In this document: one piece after another, positions 38,572 to 42,433 of the stretch | How the letters are laid out: every line of letters begins with the position of its first letter | Position numbering within the stretch: the first letter of the stretch is position 1 | Source of the DNA: a virus | Length of the DNA: 42,433 nt | Strand: one strand, 5' to 3' | Virus record (IMG/VR): IMGVR_UViG_3300021962_000219 | Location: 1-42,433 of that record | The notes under the pieces: model-generated | Told to the model about the DNA's origin: nothing | The model's input: the letters and a program-made list of their open reading frames with translations, nothing else | The model's database searches: none | Translations under genes and position numbers: made by a program

Positions 38572-38910
38572 TTACCTTCGCATTGACGCTTGATCCTTAG
38601 CATCATCATCGGAGAAAATAGGTACTGCATTGCTTTTGTGTAGTGTGCCGATGCCAATCATTTTATCGCCAGTATAAACTTTGCCGTGAATTGGCTTAGT
38701 GCAATTGTCACCAAATGTAGCTAAACTGGGATAGTTGGGAGTTTCACGAATGTGTGACTTTGGAGGCTTGTATGCTTCTACTGTCTTAGGCTTTTTGATG
38801 CCTTTAGAGAATGAAGTAGTCGGCAAGTTATTAAGCCATTGTTGATACTCTACCACTTTCTTCGCAGGAGTTTTTTTCTTCTTTGATTTTTGATATGTGT
38901 AAATCAACAT
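38572..38910 (-). CDS. Conserved T4-group basic protein, 112 aa
   Basis: Starts MLIYTYQKSKKKKTPAKKVV. The C-terminal part has a marked signature, KVYTGDKMIGIGTLHKSNAV then PIFS.., a combination conserved, from memory, across T4-like cyano- and pelagiphages. Basic N-terminus, soluble. Possibly an accessory to DNA packaging or the head; function unknown. Its stop lies next to the late promoter of the KxDG gene. Confidence 0.8.
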   Translation of the reverse strand: MLIYTYQKSKKKKTPAKKVVEYQQWLNNLPTTSFSKGIKKPKTVEAYKPPKSHIRETPNYPSLATFGDNCTKPIHGKVYTGDKMIGIGTLHKSNAVPIFSDDDAKDQASMRR

Positions 38911-39101
38911 AATTTATCTACATTCTGTCCATTACGATTCATTCTACGATTCATTTCGATTCTAGCCATCTCAGAGGATTCACGCATTTGTTTAAGTCTA
39001 CGTTCTTCCAAACGCATATCGTCTTGTCGTTTATCAGCCCTATTAATTAGAAGCTGATTATAGACCTTGTCGTTATACTCTTTGATGCTATCGATTCTCA
39101 T
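38904..39101 (-). CDS. Small charged helical protein, 65 aa
   Basis: Starts MRIDSIKEYNDKVYNQLLIN and is nearly all one amphipathic helix rich in Arg, Glu and Met (DDMRLEERRLKQMRESSEMA). Coupled to both neighbours by overlaps of 7 and 4 bases. This kind of small helix-only protein is common next to the 112-aa family; no role is known. Confidence 0.72.
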   Translation of the reverse strand: MRIDSIKEYNDKVYNQLLINRADKRQDDMRLEERRLKQMRESSEMARIEMNRRMNRNGQNVDKLC

Positions 39102-39385
39102 TTTAGCACCAACATTGCAAGCATAACACTTTGCATAAAGAACCCGACACCATTGCTAATCATGTATAGTTTATCTTTCATTATAGCAGATCGAATGAAG
39201 AATAGCAACAAGCCAGACCAGATGAGTAATACCATACTCAAAGGTGGTAAGATTGTAGCTTCCCCTTGAATTGCAAGATACGTCACTGGTACTGTTGACC
39301 CGTGAATCATAATAAGTCCTACCCAACCACAGATTTCTCCGAATTGACGTACAACCCAATTGTACCATTCTGTTAGTTTAATCAT
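39098..39385 (-). CDS. Membrane protein, 95 aa
   Basis: Start at MIKLTEWYNWVVRQFGEICG (39385), one base after the upstream stop; a longer frame from 39493 lies inside the peptidase gene and is rejected. Three hydrophobic helices at about 14-32, 42-58 and 74-94. Short loops with Lys/Arg suggest an N-in topology. Unknown function. Confidence 0.68.
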   Translation of the reverse strand: MIKLTEWYNWVVRQFGEICGWVGLIMIHGSTVPVTYLAIQGEATILPPLSMVLLIWSGLLLFFIRSAIMKDKLYMISNGVGFFMQSVMLAMLVLK

Positions 39386-39386
39386 T

Positions 39387-39860
39387 TCAAATTTGTTTTT
39401 TAAGTAATTTAAAGGTTGGTTTAAATTTTTGATAGAGTCCGACTTCACGTCCATATGCTTCAATCTCCCATAATGATTCCCAATATTCATCACCTTGATA
39501 TTGTTCTCTTTGGAACGTTACCAAGTTCCCTCTTTCATGGAATTTTAATTCGCCTTTTGCGTATTGCTTAACATGAACCATTTCATGTGCAAGACATTGT
39601 AAAAGTTTCTTGCCAATTTTATTCCATTCAAGATTAATTACAAATTGCTTTTTGTTTTTCGAGTCATCTCCTTTAGGAAAGGCTTCACCCAAGATTTTAT
39701 TTTGTGCATAAAAATCTTTTATTACATTTAAATTGATTTCTAAGGAATTAGATAACCTGTCACTCATTAAACGACTTGCGTAAAAATGTGTAGCCATCTT
39801 TAATATTTTGCGCTCATTCTGAGTTAAAGTCACACCCTTTGTTCTGAGAATAAGTTTCAT
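39387..39860 (-). CDS. SprT/zincin-like metallopeptidase, 157 aa
   Basis: The zinc motif HEMVHVKQY (H92, E93, H96) is followed by a distal Glu in WEIEAYGREVG (E134), the third ligand pattern of small zincins. Basic N-terminus with KQFVINLEW as a beta edge. Size and layout recall SprT-like or phage M-type metallopeptidases used to trim virion or DNA-bound proteins. Substrate unknown. In a run with the membrane protein and two small helical genes. Confidence 0.82.
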   Translation of the reverse strand: MKLILRTKGVTLTQNERKILKMATHFYASRLMSDRLSNSLEINLNVIKDFYAQNKILGEAFPKGDDSKNKKQFVINLEWNKIGKKLLQCLAHEMVHVKQYAKGELKFHERGNLVTFQREQYQGDEYWESLWEIEAYGREVGLYQKFKPTFKLLKKQI

Positions 39861-39870
39861 ATTGTTTCCT

Positions 39871-40068
39871 TTAATGAATTCCTTCTGAAAATGTTTCTAA
39901 TTGGAGAAACTTGTCTTCAGGCATATAAACGTCATTATATAAATCATCCGGTGAGGGATTTTCTGCATAATAACGTTCTTTCAATTCAATTTCAAGGGCG
40001 GATAATAGTACTTCAATGTCACTCTGAGACATTTCTTTGACTAGTCTTTCAATTGCCACTTTATTCAT
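39871..40068 (-). CDS. Small acidic protein, 65 aa
   Basis: Starts MNKVAIERLVKEMSQSDIEV; two predicted helices, then an acidic Pro/Asp/Tyr tail (NPSPDDLYNDVYMPEDKFLQ). Near-consensus promoter directly upstream, ribosome site TAGGAG. It leads the 40.1 to 38.6 kb run. No known family. Confidence 0.7.
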   Translation of the reverse strand: MNKVAIERLVKEMSQSDIEVLLSALEIELKERYYAENPSPDDLYNDVYMPEDKFLQLETFSEGIH

Positions 40069-40094
40069 AATTTACTCCTATCAACGAATACTCT

Positions 40095-40123
40095 ATTGTA
40101 CCGCAAATATGAGGTTCTGTCAA
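40095..40123 (-). promoter_or_regulatory. Sigma70-type promoter before the 65-aa gene
   Basis: -35 TTGACA (40118-40123), 17-bp spacer, -10 TACAAT (40095-40100), 27 bp before the ATG. It starts a new unit just after the helicase terminator hairpin. Confidence 0.85.
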
Positions 40124-40156
40124 GTGGCAATTGTTGCGTATTTACAACGATATTTA

Positions 40157-40172
40157 GAATACCGAAGTATTC
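40157..40172 (-). terminator. C(UUCG)G tetraloop hairpin after the helicase gene
   Basis: GAATAC, TTCG, GTATTC on the minus strand: a 6-bp stem closed by C-G around UUCG. Such tetraloops are frequent between genes in T4. It is followed by TAAATATC rather than a long T-run, so it may protect the 3' end or only partly terminate. Confidence 0.6.
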
Positions 40173-40181
40173 AGAATCACT

Positions 40182-41588
40182 TTAAACCTTTAGTTTGCTA
40201 AAATCTCTGTCAGATTTCATACGTTTGCCAAAGTCCGACTTGTCAAAAATTGGCGCATCGTCTTCCTGCCCACTATCTGATATGTTAGTTTGCGCTGACT
40301 CTTCTGCATCATACAATCTCATTTTCGCTCTATCAACGCCAATCACAAAACGTTTGTTTGTTGTTGGGTCACTGTATCGATTCTTTAATTGCTTGACCAT
40401 GATCTGATTCAATTCTGCAAGTTCTTCGGTAGAAATCAAAGCAAACATCAAGTCGGCTGTAGCTGGCAGACCAAACGATTCTGAAGTATCTTCAAGTCCA
40501 ACATCGGAGTTGCTGTATCCACTACGTGTAGTTTGTGTAGCTGAAACAATTGGCACTTTATGTTCAACTGCAAGTCCACGCAACTCTTCTGCAATTGCTT
40601 TGATGTATGTGTATGAGTTAATAGATGCACCCATTTTCATACGTGCGGAAGAACAAATGTTCAAGTAGTCGATGTAGATGATATCAGGAATAAATTGACG
40701 CTTCAACTTCAACTCATTCAACAAGTGATTAAAGTGAGACACGTTTGCACTTGCGGTTGGATACTCTTTGATAATCAACTTGCCTTTCGTTTTTTCACGT
40801 AGACTAGAAACTTTCTTCAAGTATGTTTCTTTTGACATACCAATGAGTCTGTCAAGTTCGACATTCAACAAGTTTGCATCAATACGTTCTGCGATACGTT
40901 CTTCAGCCATCTCTAGTGTGATGTATAAAACGTTCTTGCCCATTGTTAAATTGGCTGCCGCACAATGACACATGAACAAAGACTTACCAACACCAGTACC
41001 AGCAAGCACAATGTTCAGGGATTTTTCTGCAAGCCCACCCTTAGTGATTCGATTCAAGTAATCAAGGTCGAATGGGATTCGCTTCTCAACTTTATGGTAG
41101 AAGTCATATCGTGTCTCTGCGTCATCAATAAAATCGTGACCAACGTGATTATCAAAAGAAACTGAAAGCGCATCTGCTAGAATTGTTGGGATTGAACCTT
41201 TATCCAATTTCTCGTTACCTGTTTTGCTATCGAGAATTTGAATGCTTTGCATGATGCCATTGTAGATTGCTTTTTCTTGACAAAAACTTTCTGTTGCATC
41301 AATCAACCACTTTGTGTCAGAAATTTCAATGTCAACTGTAATATCTTTAATGAGTGAAATTGTTTTTTTGTGTTGATCGTCTGTAAGATTTACTTTCTTA
41401 TCGACCTCAATTGTCAATGCCTCTTTAGTTGGCATTGCATTATACTTATTTACATAGTTTCGAATTTCTTCAAACAATAGTTTTTCAGAAGATTCTTGGA
41501 AATACTCGCTCTTAATAAAGGGTAAAGTCTTTCGTGTGTATTCCTCATCTACCAAAAGATGTTTTAGTATTTTCTGTTCCAAGTTCAT
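40182..41588 (-). CDS. 41: Replicative DNA helicase, T4 gp41 (DnaB) type
   Basis: 468 aa against about 475 in T4. N-terminal helical part, then the RecA-like motor: Walker A AGTGVGKSLFMCH (about 196-208), LYITLEMAEERIAERID (motif 1a), Walker B IIYIDYLNIC, and the sensor loop VPIVSATQTTRSGYSN. Unwinds DNA 5'-3' as a hexamer on the lagging strand, with the gp61-type primase as partner. AAAAGG before the ATG; overlaps the upstream 114-aa gene by 44 bp, so translation is coupled. Confidence 0.95.
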   Translation of the reverse strand: MNLEQKILKHLLVDEEYTRKTLPFIKSEYFQESSEKLLFEEIRNYVNKYNAMPTKEALTIEVDKKVNLTDDQHKKTISLIKDITVDIEISDTKWLIDATESFCQEKAIYNGIMQSIQILDSKTGNEKLDKGSIPTILADALSVSFDNHVGHDFIDDAETRYDFYHKVEKRIPFDLDYLNRITKGGLAEKSLNIVLAGTGVGKSLFMCHCAAANLTMGKNVLYITLEMAEERIAERIDANLLNVELDRLIGMSKETYLKKVSSLREKTKGKLIIKEYPTASANVSHFNHLLNELKLKRQFIPDIIYIDYLNICSSARMKMGASINSYTYIKAIAEELRGLAVEHKVPIVSATQTTRSGYSNSDVGLEDTSESFGLPATADLMFALISTEELAELNQIMVKQLKNRYSDPTTNKRFVIGVDRAKMRLYDAEESAQTNISDSGQEDDAPIFDKSDFGKRMKSDRDFSKLKV

Positions 41589-41889
41589 CTTTGTACCTTT
41601 TCTCTGCTTCTTCTAGTGCGTTTCTTAAGAGATCGTTTAAAATCTCACCGAGATATGATTCGAACGTTTTATTGCCTTTTAGACTCATATGTTCTTCACT
41701 CAGTATATCATAACTAAAGCCCATTGTATACGTTCCGTCAGGATTTTCATCATCGGCAAAATTAAGTTCACCAAAATGAAACTCTACTCCTTTATAATCT
41801 CCAGCATTGATTTTGATACTTGCAACAACATCTTTATCTCTATACTTGATATCACGCTCTGTCAGTTCGTAAGTTTCATTGATTTTCAT
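41545..41889 (-). CDS. Unknown protein upstream of the helicase, 114 aa
   Basis: Starts MKINETYELTERDIKYRDKD; beta-rich N-terminal half (VEFHFGELNFADDENPDGTY), then a charged helix to the end. The long 3' overlap with the helicase gene marks the two as a pair. From memory it is a hypothetical of marine T4-like phages. No function is assigned. Confidence 0.72.
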   Translation of the reverse strand: MKINETYELTERDIKYRDKDVVASIKINAGDYKGVEFHFGELNFADDENPDGTYTMGFSYDILSEEHMSLKGNKTFESYLGEILNDLLRNALEEAEKRYKDELGTENTKTSFGR

Positions 41890-42433
41890 ATATTTTTTCC
41901 ATATGTGTGATGTTAAAGTTTATAAGAATTCTGTATGGACTTTTTATTGGATTCATTCCCGCATGATATTTTTTACCTGAAAAAATTACAATTCTTCCCT
42001 GTTTAGATTCAATTTGTGTTTCTATCATCCAAGGCTTAGATGTATTCTTAAAAATTGTTGTTGGGGAATCTGTAGTATTCACAAAGTAAATCATCACCAA
42101 ATGATCCTGCGATTCATTGTCTACATGTGCAGGCAAATGTTGATTCGATGTGTTATTATTATTCAATAATAAGTTTGCCTTAACTCTTTTATAAAATAAT
42201 TTATATCCAAGTCTTCTTGATACTTCATGCGACAAAAAATCTAAGTTACATAATTGCCAATGTTTTGATATTGGCTCGTAATCCGCATACATCAACGATA
42301 CCAATTGTGGAGAGTCGTATGTATTTTCATCTGATACTAATTCGTTGGTTTTTTGAGTTACTGTTGACTGCATAAAATACCAAGGAAATTCTGTATTCAA
42401 AAACAGTTGATGTATTTTATTGCTGTCAACATT
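41876..42433 (-). CDS. 2-oxoglutarate/Fe(II) oxygenase, 5' part outside the window
   Basis: The frame is open to the right edge (…HQLFLNTEFPWYFMQSTV), so the true start lies beyond 42433. The Fe ligands are visible as H-x-D in LPAHVDNES and the distal His in GKKYHAGM, with the 2OG-binding Arg in SPYRILINF, in correct order and spacing. Small enzymes of this type are common in T4-like aquatic phages, and the substrate is seldom known (protein or nucleic acid hydroxylation or dealkylation). Overlaps the 114-aa gene by 14 bases. Confidence 0.85.
   Translation of the reverse strand, partial: NVDSNKIHQLFLNTEFPWYFMQSTVTQKTNELVSDENTYDSPQLVSLMYADYEPISKHWQLCNLDFLSHEVSRRLGYKLFYKRVKANLLLNNNNTSNQHLPAHVDNESQDHLVMIYFVNTTDSPTTIFKNTSKPWMIETQIESKQGRIVIFSGKKYHAGMNPIKSPYRILINFNITHMEKIYENQ

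Noticed and set aside
39386-39493. Upstream extension of the 95-aa membrane protein
   Set aside because: The extra 36 codons lie wholly inside the metallopeptidase gene, and there is a start with TGA-A-ATG coupling at 39385.
1-42433. Possible tRNA genes or CRISPR arrays
   Set aside because: No cloverleaf with a T-loop GTTCRA and matching acceptor arms, and no regular repeat-spacer pattern, was found on either strand.

Overview
The window is part of the genome of a tailed, T4-superfamily phage (a myovirus by gene content). The genome is AT-rich, densely packed, and has the same core set as marine and freshwater relatives of T4. Seen directly are a T4-type RNase H, gp61-type primase, gp41-type helicase, NrdA/NrdB/ThyX, a RuvC-like resolvase and TATAAATA-type late promoters. 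The host must be Gram-negative: there is a two-component spanin, and there are several lipobox or Sec-signal proteins aimed at the periplasm. A BPSL0761-type small protein hints at a betaproteobacterial host, but this is weak. No tRNA, integrase, transposon or CRISPR array was found.

Layout. 1-1.7 kb: very small early genes on the minus strand, each group behind a TTGACT-N16-TATAAT promoter with a shared start-site box. 1.7-7.3 kb: mostly unknown minus-strand genes with RNase H, an SH3-like WYL_2 protein, a glutaredoxin-fold protein without its cysteines, two paralogous exported proteins and a GIY-YIG nuclease. Sigma70-type promoters (TTGACA-N17-TATACT/TACAAT) often sit inside the 3' end of the preceding gene. 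7.4-13.5 kb: the only plus-strand block. It is an island of membrane and exported proteins: a DUF4337-like protein, several one-helix peptides, an Asn/Ser/Thr-repeat exported protein and a large proline-rich exported protein. It ends in a possible PD-(D/E)XK protein.

13.5-21.5 kb (minus): a GH19 endolysin behind a hairpin that buries its ribosome-binding site, in the manner of T4 lysozyme; small regulators; two glycosyltransferase-like proteins; a ClpP-like protease; a RuvC-like resolvase; and an exported SNase-type nuclease. 21.6-26.7 kb (minus): one tight operon, primase - thyX - nrdA - unknown gene/thioredoxin - nrdB, making primers and dNTPs. 26.7-28.2 kb: lysis accessory genes (inner-membrane spanin, outer-membrane lipoprotein(s), membrane-anchored coiled coil). 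28.2-38.9 kb: virion and late genes, including an Ig-like structural protein, a 652-aa protein with two EF-hand-type loops, a 916-aa multidomain protein (adenylyltransferase-like head, DUF5824-like and DUF6321-like tail) and a KxDG nucleotidyltransferase-like protein. Exact TATAAATA boxes mark three of these. 38.9-42.4 kb: conserved small T4-like genes, a zinc metallopeptidase, the replicative helicase, and a 2OG-Fe(II) oxygenase cut by the window edge.

The most interesting items are: the RNA-hairpin/late-promoter overlaps at the endolysin and at the KxDG protein; the plus-strand exported-protein island; the paralogous periplasmic pair resembling a glycine-zipper protein without its zipper; the multidomain virion protein; and a strong shortage of GCAGC/GCTGC words across the window. 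Family names are from memory and motif reading; no database search was run.
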